From Bombyx mori (Eukaryota > Arthropoda > Insecta > Lepidoptera > Bombycidae): 64,000 nt of DNA. Both the position numbers and the translations under genes were made by a program. Shown here piece by piece: positions 10,865-20,759 of the stretch. Below the pieces are notes generated by a model. The model had not been told where the DNA came from. It saw only the letters and a program-made list of their open reading frames with translations, and searched no databases. The stretch is from positions 9,017,501 to 9,081,500 of the forward strand of contig NC_085120.1 of the NCBI RefSeq assembly GCF_030269925.1. The letters are read 5' to 3'. The first letter of the stretch is position 1, and the number at the start of each line of letters is the position of its first letter.

Positions 10865-11157
10865 ATTTTTTTTATGATTGAAAGATTACTGTTGGCCCGG
10901 AGGCCTTTCCAGCTTCACCAGGACAGGTGGGCGAGCAAAGGCTCAGCCAGGAGGGGTGGGATTTGCTGACAACTGCCCGAGCGCCTCCGAAGGAGACCTA
11001 ACAACTCAAGAGCAATTGCTTCGCGAATGAATCTACTACCAGATCGGAATCGCGACCCACTGAGAAGATCCGGCGAGAAACTCAGCGGGCTGATGCATGG
11101 GTTAGGTTGCACGTCGACCTCTTTGTCGAGTTCGACGAGTACGGTTACCGGGGTTCC
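10865..11157 (-). mobile_element. Jockey-type LINE, 5'-truncated (~290 bp)
   Basis: On the plus strand it starts with a T-run and tatgattgaaag, then the 3'-UTR of the LINE, the core hairpin (cccactgagaagatccggcg), and stops inside the last codons of the reverse-transcriptase frame (cgagtacggttaccgggg). It is the same family as 61660-64000, with a few differences. Confidence 0.9.
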
Positions 11158-11159
11158 AT

Positions 11160-11450
11160 AATATTTCAATGGTCAATGTATTGCAGCGGACGTTTACGGA
11201 ATTCCATTGCGTAAAGGGAACGGAGAACGTTTAAAAAAATTAAATGTTTTCGATTAAGCTTAGTTCGTTGAGGCGAGTTAGACAAGCATTCAACCGAAAC
11301 GAAGGTCGGTTGGATTTATAAAATATGAAAAGATTCGATTGACGAGAGATTTCTTTTTTTAAATATCTGCAGATGAAATGTGAATTGAAAAAGTGCTAGA
11401 ATAATAATTTGGATTCGAAAGGTTTTTCGATTATGATTACATAGCCAATG
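11160..11450. other. Unique AT-rich spacer
   Basis: Nothing recognised. Confidence 0.35.
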
Positions 11451-11454
11451 TTTT

Positions 11455-11665
11455 GATCATACCGTCGAAGCGGGGTAATGTTTTGGGGTGTGGTGATAGC
11501 CATCACCAGAACACAGGATATTTGACGGATGCCGGAATCCCGCTTACGACATATTCAAGATAAGCTTTCATGTATACAAGTTCCGAACAACAACATTCGG
11601 ACTGTCGGTCTACCGAGCAATATCACCGGCTCGGCGGAAAATCTTCCTATCGTCTTTATTCCTAA
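11455..11665. repeat. Unclassified dispersed repeat 'D', copy 1
   Basis: It shares with copies at 17270-17465, 41885-42013 and 43055-43195 an ordered set of blocks: gatgccggaatcccgcttac, a variable middle, tatacaagttccgaac, and gtcggtctaccgagcaatat. No coding domain, tail or inverted ends were found, so class and orientation are unknown. Confidence 0.7.
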
Positions 11666-11881
11666 AGGGGTATTGACTTACCTTGCATTCAAAATTCTAG
11701 CTGTAATGCGAAAAATAATAATAATAAATATGTACATATACATAATACCTTAGTAAAAATATAAGTTGAATATTACTAAGGGTGTTACAGCCGGAGACAA
11801 CTAAAGAAATAATATGTACATACGTACGTTTGTATAAAATTTAAACATTCCCATCGGCACGACTTTTGTCAGAATTCGAGC

Positions 11882-12127
11882 TTTTTATTTATTGCTTAGA
11901 TGGGTGGACGAGCTCACAGCCCACCTGGTGTTAAGTGGTTACTGGAGCCCATAGACATCTACAACGTAAATGCGCCACCCACCTTGAGATATAAGTTCTA
12001 AGGTCTCAAGTATAGTTACAACGGCTACCCCACCCTTCAAACCGAAACGCATTACTGCTTTCCGGCAGAAATAGGCAGGGTGGTGGTACCCAGCCGCGGG
12101 GACTCAGAAGAGGTCCTACCACCAGTA
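11882..12127 (-). mobile_element. BMC1-like 3' unit, full length
   Basis: A well-preserved copy from ttattgcttagatgggtgg to ccaccagtaaat. Confidence 0.9.
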
Positions 12128-12129
12128 AA

Positions 12130-12970
12130 TTAATTAATTATTTTTATGGTTTTTCTTCCTCGACTTGTGTCGGCTTTGATAAATATCTCGTCCCGTTTCC
12201 CACAGGAAAAAAGATATCTATACCCCAAAAATTTAATGATATTTTATGTGAAAAAAAGAAAGAATAGAAAATAACTAAATGATGTAGAGAACCCCAGCGT
12301 GTGTTACTGTGCGTGAGTAGTGCCTCTTCTTCTTCCTCGTCGTCCTCCTCGCTGCGTTATTGGCTGTTTTTTTATATAATATTATAAGTAAATATATATT
12401 ATTATACAATAGATTTAATGATACAGAATTTATAAATCACAGCCAAACGTGGTTTATCGACGACTTTCTTTATATTAAATAAACCATGATTTTGATGTTC
12501 CAATTAACCCTTTAATTCATGACTGTTTCGCGGTAAAAACACGCAGTACGTTAGTACCATACAAGCGGGCTCACAATATAAACCCTTTCATTACACAAAA
12601 AAAATTGTATTGTATAAACATTTGAAATGCTTATGTACTGGATATATCAATTTCATTTTCTCACCGCCGACACAATTTTTCAAGTGTGATAAACGAGAAA
12701 CAAGATTCCTATCGCTGTGTTTGTTTTTAAAACACATGTTTTTAAAACTCTTGTTATTTTTTACGATAAAAATGCCTGTCTCTTCATCTTTTTCATTTCC
12801 CGTGAATCTTTCGCATGCGAGCGTTTTGTTGAAGCAAATTTCGTTAAAGTGTTTTATTTATCTTTTCAGGTAATTTCGGTGTGTTTGCTGTCTGAACGAC
12901 GATAAAATTACACAATATTGTGGCACACAGTAAGTGGAAATCAAATATAGTTTGAAACCATTAAGCAATA
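12130..12970. other. AT-rich spacer with one faint repeat relic
   Basis: Mostly AT-rich unique sequence. At 12522-12582 the phrases gactgtttcgcggtaaaa and caagcgggctcacaa look like a badly decayed BMC1-like unit on the minus strand. No gene seen. Confidence 0.4.
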
Positions 12971-12980
12971 TGCATCACTG

Positions 12981-13194
12981 TCACTACACAGTATAAAACA
13001 AAGTCGCTTTCTCTGTCCCTATATCCCTATGTATGCTTAAATCTTTAAAACTACGCAACGGATTTTGATGCGGTTTTTTTAAATAGGGAGAGTGATTAAA
13101 GAGGAAGGTTTATATGTATAATAACATCCATTAAATAGTGAAGAAATCAATAATAAATTACAGTTTCCGAAGCGAAGCGAGGGCGGGTCGCTAA
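12981..13194 (+). mobile_element. Helitron-like element of the 'gcgagggcgggtcg' family
   Basis: It starts TCACTACACAGTATAAAAC and ends gaagcgaagcgagggcgggtcg + CTAA. Sisters at 39663-39865 (plus) and 16916-17126 (minus) end in CTAG, so CTAA here is a change within the Helitron CTRR consensus. No coding capacity. Confidence 0.75.
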
Positions 13195-13199
13195 TTAAT

Positions 13200-13675
13200 T
13201 ATGTTTGTATGTTATATTATTATGTAGAATATTATGTTTTCTGTTATTTCCGGAACGCTGCGGAAACACAAAATAAATGTTTTAAAATTTATAATGAAAC
13301 AAGTAAATTGTAGAATTATTTGACCAAAAGTTATTATACATTTCGGAAAACAATAAACTCATAACGCGTACGGTCATGATGAACAATTTTAATTATCGAA
13401 GCTTACAAAAGATCTTAAGTACGTACTTCTGATTTGTATTATGACTAAAAATATTCTTTCATTCATTGCTCATATATATCGACGCCAACCTGCTATTTAT
13501 TTAACTGATATTAATTAATGACTTAATGTAAACTGCGTTAACGTTTATAAGCCCAACGCAAGTCAACAATTGCATAAAGACGTTATTCAGGAAAATTAAT
13601 GAACGAATTACCCCACTATTCTACTATAAATACATCATCATCATTTTAAAACACCATGGAACCTGCCTATCTGTC
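13200..13675. other. AT-rich spacer, no gene seen
   Basis: No recognised element. Confidence 0.4.
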
Positions 13676-13678
13676 ATA

Positions 13679-14114
13679 TCTATATATTAATACGTGAAGC
13701 AAAAAACTTTCTACCTCTTTTTACGACAATTGCGCGGACGAAGGAATATGAAATTTCCCACACTTATAGAGAGAATATAGAGAAGGAGTGCAGAATGTTA
13801 ATATTTTTTTAAAATCATGCGTTATTAATACATTAAATCAATAAGAAAATATTACACACACTACCATGTATTTGACAAACACACACATATATAAACTCTA
13901 TTTATTGTTAAAATTTTGTTATTGCTTAAAGTCTGGGGTCAAATTGAGAAGAAGTTACTATTATTTATCTTTAATATTATTTGTCTATAATGTGGTCTTG
14001 GCGAAATCTGTGAATATAAAGTCTATTAAATCTTTGACAATAGAACCTTAATAATGTTTAAACTTATAATTACAATTAATTATAGTCGAATCTCGACTAC
14101 TGCGGGACCACTAG
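13679..14114 (+). mobile_element. Helitron-like element, 436 bp, 'ttgcgcggacg' family
   Basis: It starts TCTATATATTAATACGTGAA after an A and ends tactgcgggaccaCTAG before a T, as expected for insertion between A and T. The right-hand part has a small palindrome (gtcgaatctcgac) near the 3' end, which fits the sub-terminal Helitron hairpin. A minus-strand sister is at 35876-36298 and a 5'-end piece is at 23696-23931. Confidence 0.85.
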
Positions 14115-14136
14115 TATATATTTAATATTAATATAC

Positions 14137-14287
14137 TAATTGCTTAGGTTTGTGGGCGAGCTCACAGCCCACCTGGTGTTAAGTGGTAACTGGAGCCCAT
14201 AGACATCTACAACGTAAATGCGCCACACACCTTGAGATGTAGTTCTAAAGTCTCAGTATTGTCACAACGGCTGCCCCACCCTTCAAC
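14137..14287 (-). mobile_element. BMC1-like 3' unit, partial
   Basis: From ttgcttaggtttgtgggc to ctgccccacccttcaa; the remaining ~95 bp is missing. It begins 22 bp after the Helitron 3' end. Confidence 0.85.
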
Positions 14288-14289
14288 AC

Positions 14290-14879
14290 ATTACCCCAAA
14301 CTTATTGAGCCCTTCGAATATTGAGATTCATTTATGTGAAAAAGAATGTAGCGACATACCTATATGTACCTACGTACATGTACATCACAAGATTCCGATA
14401 CAGAGAGCAATCAAGACAATGAATCTGTTACATGACCTTTTATCGTACTTATTTCCGAACGTTACGTTTCAAATAAAATTGTATTTTTTTTTTTTGTGCG
14501 TACGTATTCTTGTCGAGTGAATTAGCGCGATCGAACGAAGCCTTCGAATGTAATGATCGAGGAAGTAAGTCCCTTTGATTGTTTGAGCGTTAAAAGGAGA
14601 GATTATTCGGAGTTTGCAACTTTTTTTTTTGCCTATTTAACTAGAAAAAAAAGTTTGAACGCGTGTAATTGGTTCCGTTCTTTTTTTTTTTAGCTCTGAA
14701 TAGATTTTTCAATGAAGATACTTATCTCTCTGTTCTCGTCAAAGTGGCGTTACTGTTTGAGATATTGAAGTTAACAAGTGCTGTGGAAAATTCACTTTGT
14801 CCATAAAGATGATGTTTGATAAGTGTTTTTGCTGTTTAGTAACCGTAAATAGAAATTTCTTTGGCTCGTGTTAGGAGAT
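14290..14879. other. AT-rich spacer, no gene seen
   Basis: Several T-runs (14476, 14620, 14681). Nothing coding recognised. Confidence 0.4.
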
Positions 14880-14890
14880 GACTGGTAGAA

Positions 14891-15841
14891 CCCCCACGAC
14901 CTCTCACAGCTGGAGTCCCGCAAGGCTCTGTCCTCTCACCCCTCCTATTTAGCTTATTCGTCAACGATATTCCCCGGTCGCCGCCGACCCATTTAGCTTT
15001 ATTCGCCGACGACACGACTGTTTACTATTCTAGTAGAAATAAGTCCCTAATCGCGAAGAAGCTTCAGAGCGCAGCCCTAGCCCTAGGACAGTGGTTCCGA
15101 AAATGGCGCATAGACATCAACCCAGCGAAAAGTACTGCGGTGCTATTTCAGAGGGGAAGCTCCACACGGATTTCCTCCCGGATTAGGAGGAGGAATCTCA
15201 CACCCCCGATTACTCTCTTTAGACAACCCATACCCTGGGCCAGGAAGGTCAAGTACCTGGGCGTTACCCTGGATGCATCGATGACATTCCGCCCGCATAT
15301 AAAATCAGTCCGTGACCGTGCCGCGTTTATTCTCGGTAGACTCTACCCCATGATCTGTAAGCGGAGTAAAATGTCCCTTCGGAACAAGGTGACACTTTAC
15401 AAAACTTGCATAAGGCCCGTCATGACTTACGCGAGTGTGGTGTTCGCTCACGCGGCCCGCACACACATAGACACCCTCCAATCCCTACAATCCCGCTTTT
15501 GCAGGTTAGCTGTCGGGGCTCCGTGGTTCGTGAGGAACGTTGACCTACACGACGACCTGGGCCTCGAATCAATTCGGAAATACATGAAGTCAGCGTCGGA
15601 ACGATACTTCGATAAGGCTATGCGTCATGATAATCGCCTTATCGTTGCCGCCGCTGACTACTCCCCGAATCCTGATCATGCAGGAGCCAGTCACCGTCGA
15701 CGCCCTAGACACGTCCTTACGGATCCATCAGATCCAATAACCTTTGCATTAGATGCCTTCAGCTCTAATACTAGGGGCAGGCTTAGGGACCCCGGTAACC
15801 GTACTCGTCGAACTCGACAAAGAGGTCGACGTGCAACCTAA
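14891..15841 (+). pseudogene. Truncated jockey-type reverse transcriptase
   Basis: The open frame runs from the element's first base and reads RPLTAGVPQGSVLSPLLF, then LALFADDTTVYY, which are reverse-transcriptase motifs with the catalytic ADD pair. It continues through the thumb and the C-terminal region (KVKYLGVTLDASMTFRPH, then VGAPWFVRNVDLHDDLGL) to the stop at 15839-15841. Only the last ~316 residues are present: the endonuclease domain, the fingers and the first catalytic aspartate are lost by 5' truncation. No stop or frameshift interrupts what remains, which points to a young insertion. Confidence 0.9.
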
Positions 15842-15887
15842 CCCATGCATCAGCCCGCTGAGTTTCTCGCCGGATCTTCTCAGCGGG
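15806..15887 (+). other. Two potential RNA hairpins in the LINE 3' region
   Basis: Hairpin one is at 15806-15831 (cgtcga pairs with tcgacg, with an inner ctc/gag). Hairpin two is at 15854-15887 (cccgctgag pairs with ctcagcggg). Both recur in Bm1-like SINEs with paired base changes, so they may be functional RNA folds. Hairpin one overlaps the last codons of the reverse-transcriptase frame. Confidence 0.65.
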
Positions 15888-16104
15888 TCGCGATTCCGAT
15901 CCGGTAGTAGATTCATTCGCGAAACAATTGCTCTTGAGTTGTTAGGTCTCCTTCGGAGGCGCTCGGGCAGTTGTTAGCAAATCCCACCCCTCTTGGCTGA
16001 GCCTTTGCTCGCCCACCTGTCCTGGTGAAACTGGAAAGGCCTTCGGGCCACCAGTAAACTTTCAATCATAAAAAAAAAAAAAAAAAAAAAAAGACTGGTA
16101 GAAA

Positions 16105-16378
16105 TCGCCGCCTAAAGAAAAAACCGTTAGTTCTCTAAAGAATATTTATATCAGGTAAACATCTTCAATAGCTACTAAAGGAAAAAGGGAAATCGAACGA
16201 TAAACGGAGGGAAAATGCTTTTTTTTTTGTTTCTGTGTTGTATATTTCTAAATAGTTTTAGCCCTCGTCAAGACATCAGAAAGTTCAATATGTGTTCATA
16301 TAATATTATGTATTACCATCGGTTTTGTAATCGTAAACTTAATCAATTACTTACAATTACTTAATAAAAAAATTAATC
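16105..16378. other. AT-rich spacer
   Basis: Nothing recognised. Confidence 0.35.
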
Positions 16379-16628
16379 TTACTGGTGGTAGGACCTCTTG
16401 TGAGACCGCGCGGTTAGGTACCACCACTCCACCTATTTCTACCGTGAAACAGTAATGCGTTTCGGTTTGAAGGGCAGGGCAGCCGTTGTAACTATACTTG
16501 AGACCTTAGAACTTATATCGCAAGGTGGGTGGCGCATTTACGTTGTAGATGTCTATGGGCTCCAGTAACCACTTAAGACCTGGCTGTGAGCTTGTCCATC
16601 CATCTAAGCAATAAAAATAAATAAAAAA
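16379..16628 (+). mobile_element. BMC1-like 3' unit, full length
   Basis: From tactggtggtaggacctc to catctaagcaataaaaataa. A short deletion removes the caggtggg bases near the tail side (gacctggctgtgag). Confidence 0.9.
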
Positions 16629-16734
16629 CTTAATTAAAAACATCGTCACCACGAGAACTGAAAAAGCGTTTTAATTATTGTTCATCAGTTATCATTGTCT
16701 CATTCTTTTTTTTTTTGCTGTTGTCATATCACTC

Positions 16735-16860
16735 TTGTCAGAGCGGTCGTGGTTTTCAGTCAGTATCGTTGCTGTGGGCAGGTGTTATGCGCCTCAAGAG
16801 CAATATCACTACTTCTCCCGATATCTATGATGAGCCGGGCACACTCATGTAAATAACTCG
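16735..16860 (-). repeat. Possible RTE-like LINE trailer
   Basis: The phrase ttgtcagagcggtcgtgg matches ttggcagagtggtcgtgg at 43233, in both cases beside other LINE debris. Identity is uncertain and rests on this shared block. Confidence 0.35.
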
Positions 16861-16915
16861 CAACTACCGACTTGGCTTGGTCGATCTATTGCGTGGTAAT
16901 CATAAATATATCATA

Positions 16916-17126
16916 CTAGCGACCCGCCCTCGCTTCGCTTCGGAAACTGTAATTTATTATTGATTTCTCCACTGTTTAATGGTTGTTATTATACATATAA
17001 ACCTTCCTCTTCAATCACTCTATCTATTAAAAAAAACCGCATCAAAATCTGTTGCGTAGTTTTAAAGCATTTAAGCATACATAGGGACAGAGAAAGCGAC
17101 TTTGTTTTATACTACATATGTACTGA
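16916..17126 (-). mobile_element. Helitron-like element of the 'gcgagggcgggtcg' family
   Basis: Read on the minus strand it ends ...gaggGCGGGTCGCTAG with T beyond it; the CTAG is at 16916-16919. The 5' end is near 17125, where sisters have TCACTACA. Good match to 39663-39865. Confidence 0.8.
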
Positions 17127-17269
17127 AGTAACGAGCAATCGAAGTATGAAAATGTCATATGCGAGACTCTTGTAATATTTCTCCGGTGAGGTGTAGGTAA
17201 TGTAAGGGATAGTTGTATTTTTGTGATCGACGTTTTTCATGTTTCCTTATTAATAACGCATCGTTTACA

Positions 17270-17465
17270 AGACATGCTCTCTGTGGCGGGTAGCCATCAT
17301 ACAACGCAAGATAATTGACAGATGCCTGAATCTCGCTTACGACATTTTCAAGATAAGCTTGCATATATACAAGTTCCGAACAACAACATTCGGACCGTCG
17401 GTCTACCGAGCAATATCACCCGCTCGGTGGAAGATCTTTCCTTTCGTCGTATATTACCAAACTCT
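17270..17465. repeat. Unclassified dispersed repeat 'D', copy 2
   Basis: Contains gatgcctgaatctcgcttac, atacaagttccgaacaac and gtcggtctaccgagcaatat in the family order. The minus strand keeps a 69-codon frame with VVSEIQAS, a phrase also present in copy 4. That hints at an ancestral coding origin but proves nothing. Confidence 0.7.
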
Positions 17466-17469
17466 CAAT

Positions 17470-18015
17470 GTCCAGTCGACTTCGAACGATGCAGCGACAA
17501 ATATTTATTAAGGGATCCTCAGGGCGGCGGCGACAATTGAGACACTTTACATCCACACGAAATATTATATTCTCTTTAGTACACGTTACGACGGATAGAA
17601 TACGAATGCATCAGAAATATGCTAACCGCCGGTATTTATACAATCATCATCATCAATCATCTTGACCTATTTTAATACAAACTTAGTAGGTAATATTAAA
17701 CATTGTTTATCTTAATTATTCTGCTGATTATTTACGTACAATTATTATTTAATAATATCGAATTATGTAACATAAATAACATTAAGGCTTATTGCGCCGG
17801 AAGCTGTCAAGCGGAAGGCGCCAATAAAATATTATAATATAAGTATAAAGAAATATGAATGAACTGTTTACTTGATTATGAAATTACTAATTATATTATA
17901 AGACAATAATAAGTTCCATAATATATTATATTTCCTAATCATTAGGGTGTACCTTAACTAGTTCGTAAAAAATTTATTATGTGAGGCCGGAAGTGTTGCT
18001 CGATAACTTATATAG
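17470..18015. other. AT-rich spacer
   Basis: It holds a short ATC trinucleotide run near 17643-17660 of the sort that ends RTE-like elements elsewhere here, but no attached LINE body is visible. Confidence 0.4.
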
Positions 18016-18017
18016 TA

Positions 18018-18128
18018 TTTTTTTTTTTTATTGCTTAGTTGGGTGGACGCATTACTGCTTCACGGCAGAAATAGGCAGGGTGGTGGTACCCACCCGCGCG
18101 GACTCACAAGAGGTCCTACCACCAGTAA
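18018..18128 (-). mobile_element. BMC1-like 3' unit with large internal deletion
   Basis: The T-run and ttgcttagttgggtggac join directly to gcattactgcttcacgg, so about 130 bp is missing. It is the first of three copies linked by the local duplication at 18.0-19.2 kb. Confidence 0.9.
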
Positions 18129-18516
18129 ATATTGTTTTTCCAAAGATACTTATTGATATCTTATCGTTTTGTGGTGTTTTTGATTGTGGCCTAGAATAGT
18201 CCCACCAAAGCTCCGTGGGTGCCGAAAAAAAACCAATGGATTCAGTAGGCCAGTAACGTTCTATGTATTTTTGACTAGATTACCGCCATCTTCAATTTTC
18301 ATTGGTGGCATTCAGTTGGCAATACTGGTCGTGTGGTGTGGATAAGCGCGACCCAATCGCACGTGATATCACACTGTGATAAGAGACGTAACCATCTTGA
18401 ACTTAAAATGTATTTATTAGTGTGTGCTGAAAAATAATCTATGCACATACCTTCGTATGAACCTCACCTTTGTATATTTCGAATACATTATTAATTATGA
18501 TCAATTCTTACCTTTC

Positions 18517-18759
18517 TTTTTTATTGCTTAGATGGGTAGACGAGCTCACGGCCCATCTGGTGTTAAGTGGTTACTGGAGCCCATAGAAATCTACAACGAA
18601 AATGCGCCACCCACCTTGAGATACAAGTTCTAAGGTCTCAAGTATAGTTACAACGGCTGCCCCATCCTTCAAACCGAAACGCATTACTGCTTCACGGCAG
18701 AAATAGGCAGGGTGGTGGTACCCACCCGCGCGGACTCACAAGAGGTCCTACCACCAGTA
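18517..18759 (-). mobile_element. BMC1-like 3' unit, full length, in tandem duplication
   Basis: A complete copy (ttattgcttagatgggtaga to ccaccagtaa). The substitutions gatgggtagacgag and cggcccatctgg are shared with the copy at 19117-19245, which shows the two derive from duplication and not from separate insertions. Confidence 0.9.
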
Positions 18760-19116
18760 AATATTGTTTTTCCAAAGATACTTAATGATATAGAATAGTC
18801 CCACCAAAACTCCGTGGGTGCCGAAAAGAAACCAATGGATTCAGTAGGCTGGCCTACATTCTCTGTATTTTCTATAAGATTACCGCCATCTTCAATTTTC
18901 ATTGGTGGCATTCAGTTGGCAATACTGGTCGTGTGGTGTGGATAAGCGCGACCCAATCGCACGTGATATCACACTGTGATAAGAGACGTAACCATCTTAA
19001 GCTTAAAATGTATTTATTAGTGTGTGCTGAAAAATAATCTATGCACATACCTTTGTATGAACCTCACCTTTGTATATTTCGAATACATTATTAATTATGA
19101 TCAATTCTTACCTTTA

Positions 19117-19245
19117 TTTTTTATTGCTTAGATGGGTAGACGAGCTCACGGCCCATCTGGTGTTAAGTGGTTACCGGAGCCCATAGACATCTAAAACGTA
19201 AATGTGCCACCCAGCTTGAGATATAAGTTCTAAGGTCGCAGTATA
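19117..19245 (-). mobile_element. BMC1-like 3' unit, partial, in tandem duplication
   Basis: It keeps the tail-side half to ctaaggtcgcagtata and then breaks into unrelated AT-rich sequence. It marks the right edge of the duplication. Confidence 0.85.
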
Positions 19246-19249
19246 GGTA

Positions 19250-19595
19250 TTTATATATGTATATCTATAAGAAACCATTGAACTTATTAATTATGCGGCG
19301 CCACGTAATCGACAAGTCCAAAAACAGGCTCGACTGCTTTTTTATCGGCCATAAACCTTCGGGTAAGGGCTACCCTTAAAGTTTGTTGTTCTTATCAGCT
19401 GAACGTGTTTGCTTCCAAGTTTCGGGACGTTATGTACACGCCCACATTATGGAAACTTACGAAAATTGCGTGTCTCGCTGTTAAACTTTAAAAGTCTTCT
19501 TGAAAATATCCTGTGAGAATTGGCTTTTTGGAAAATTTATTAACGTTCAACCTTGAAATAAGTATGTACTCAAATTGGTAAAAATAGTATTAATA
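19250..19595. other. Unique spacer, no gene seen
   Basis: Nothing recognised. Confidence 0.35.
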
Positions 19596-19597
19596 AA

Positions 19598-19816
19598 GGG
19601 TAGGTACCACCGCCCCGCCTATTTCTGCCGTGAAGCAGTAATGCGTTTCGGTTTGACGGGTGGGGCAGCCGTTGTGACTATACTAAGACCTTAGAACTAT
19701 ATCTCAAGGTGTGTGGCGCATTTACGTTGTAGATGTCTATGGGCTCCAGTAACCACTTAACACCAGGTGGGCTGTGAGCTCGTTCACACATCTAAGCAAT
19801 AAAAAATAAAAAAAAT
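19598..19816 (+). mobile_element. BMC1-like 3' unit, lacking first ~35 bp
   Basis: It starts at gggtaggtaccaccgccccg and runs to tctaagcaataaaaaataaa. Loss of the first 35 bp removes one arm of the 5' hairpin seen in full copies. Confidence 0.9.
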
Positions 19817-20059
19817 AGCATCAGAAAGAAAATTGTCCTATCCGTAAGGCATTTAGTGTTAAATTACCTGAAGATTTTCAATGAGAATGATCAGAAGATA
19901 CACAAGTACCAATAGAATTTAATTTTATATGCACCACGTACAAATTTTTTTTTAGATCTTCGGAAATATCACATAATATAAAATACTTAAACTGTCCGTA
20001 TTTCCGCACCGTACTCCGTCGATATACCCGTTTTCAATCGCAGGGGACTTACCTACACT

Positions 20060-20130
20060 ATATCACACACACAAACACGCGTTCTCTACCTACACCATAT
20101 CACACACACACACGCGCGCGCGTTCCCTCC
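20060..20130. repeat. CA/CG microsatellite
   Basis: Two imperfect runs of cacaca separated by a duplicated ctacctacac(c)atatcacac phrase, the second grading into cgcgcgcg. Confidence 0.8.
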
Positions 20131-20228
20131 CTGTGGTCAGAGAAAAGGTATAACGAGTGAGTGTCCTTAAGATAAGAGCTTGCTTTTGACGCCATGTCCT
20201 CGAATCATTGTTGTGTGATACAACGAAT

Positions 20229-20749
20229 CTAAGACTGTACAAACGTATTGGTTTTGTATTTTCGAGAATTGTTTGCCTTTTATTGTTGCCAGTACGTTTT
20301 TCGCCTTTAAATGTGATATAACAGCTAATATGCAAGACTTTACAAAGGTATTGGTTTTTTTGTTTTCGAGAATTGCTTGCTTTTTGTTGTTGCCAGTACT
20401 TTTTTCGCCTTTAAATGTGATATAACAGCTAATATGCAAGACTGTACAAAGGTATTGGTTTTTTTGTTTTCGAGAATTGCTTGCCTTTTGTTGTTGCCAG
20501 TACTTTTTTCGCCTTTAAATTTGATATAACAGCTAATATGCAAGACTGTACAAAGGTATTGGTTTTTTTGTTTTCGAGAATTGTTTGCCTTTTATTGTTG
20601 CCAGTACGTTTTTTTCGCCTTTAAATTTGATATAACAGCTAATATGCAAGACTGTACAAAGGTATTGGTTTTTTTGTTTTCGAGAATTGCTTGCCTTTTA
20701 TTGTTTCCAGTACTTTTTTCGGCTTTGTGATCTAACAGGTAATGTACTT
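20229..20749. repeat. Minisatellite, ~5 units of 104 bp
   Basis: Units share aagactgtacaaaggtattg, then ttttcgagaattgcttgcc, then tttttcgcctttaaatg and gatataacagctaatatgc. Spacing of the cgcctttaa block is 104, 104, 106 and 104 bp. Because 104 is not a multiple of three, minus-strand frames through it shift from unit to unit; the repeated MHISCYITFKGEK-like peptides are by-products. Confidence 0.95.
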
Positions 20750-20759
20750 AGCTAAATTA

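Larger units (their letters stand above)
14880..16103 (+). mobile_element. Jockey-type LINE insertion, 5'-truncated, with 11 bp TSD
   Basis: The element body is 14891-16092. It is flanked by identical gactggtagaa duplications at 14880-14890 and 16093-16103, the signature of target-primed reverse transcription. It ends cactttcaatcat-like trailer plus a clean run of about 23 A. The body is almost identical to 61660-64000 on the other strand: the 233 C-terminal residues match exactly, and the 3'-UTR differs by one small indel seen by eye. Truncation falls inside the reverse-transcriptase domain. Confidence 0.95.
18129..19245. repeat. Local tandem duplication, ~600-630 bp period
   Basis: The block 18129-18516 recurs at 18760-19116 in the same orientation and at high identity (for example attgtttttccaaagatact and cgatcccaatcgcacg-like stretches). 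The offset is 632 bp at the left and 600 bp further right, because a ~32 bp segment near 18150-18190 is absent from the second copy. Each block is followed by a BMC1-like unit, so the duplicated unit is spacer plus repeat. No gene lies inside. Confidence 0.9.

Noticed and set aside
20090..20543. Three overlapping minus-strand frames with repeated MHISCYI peptides
   Set aside because: They are products of the 104 bp tandem repeat, whose unit length is not a multiple of three, so each reading shifts frame. No real repeat protein.
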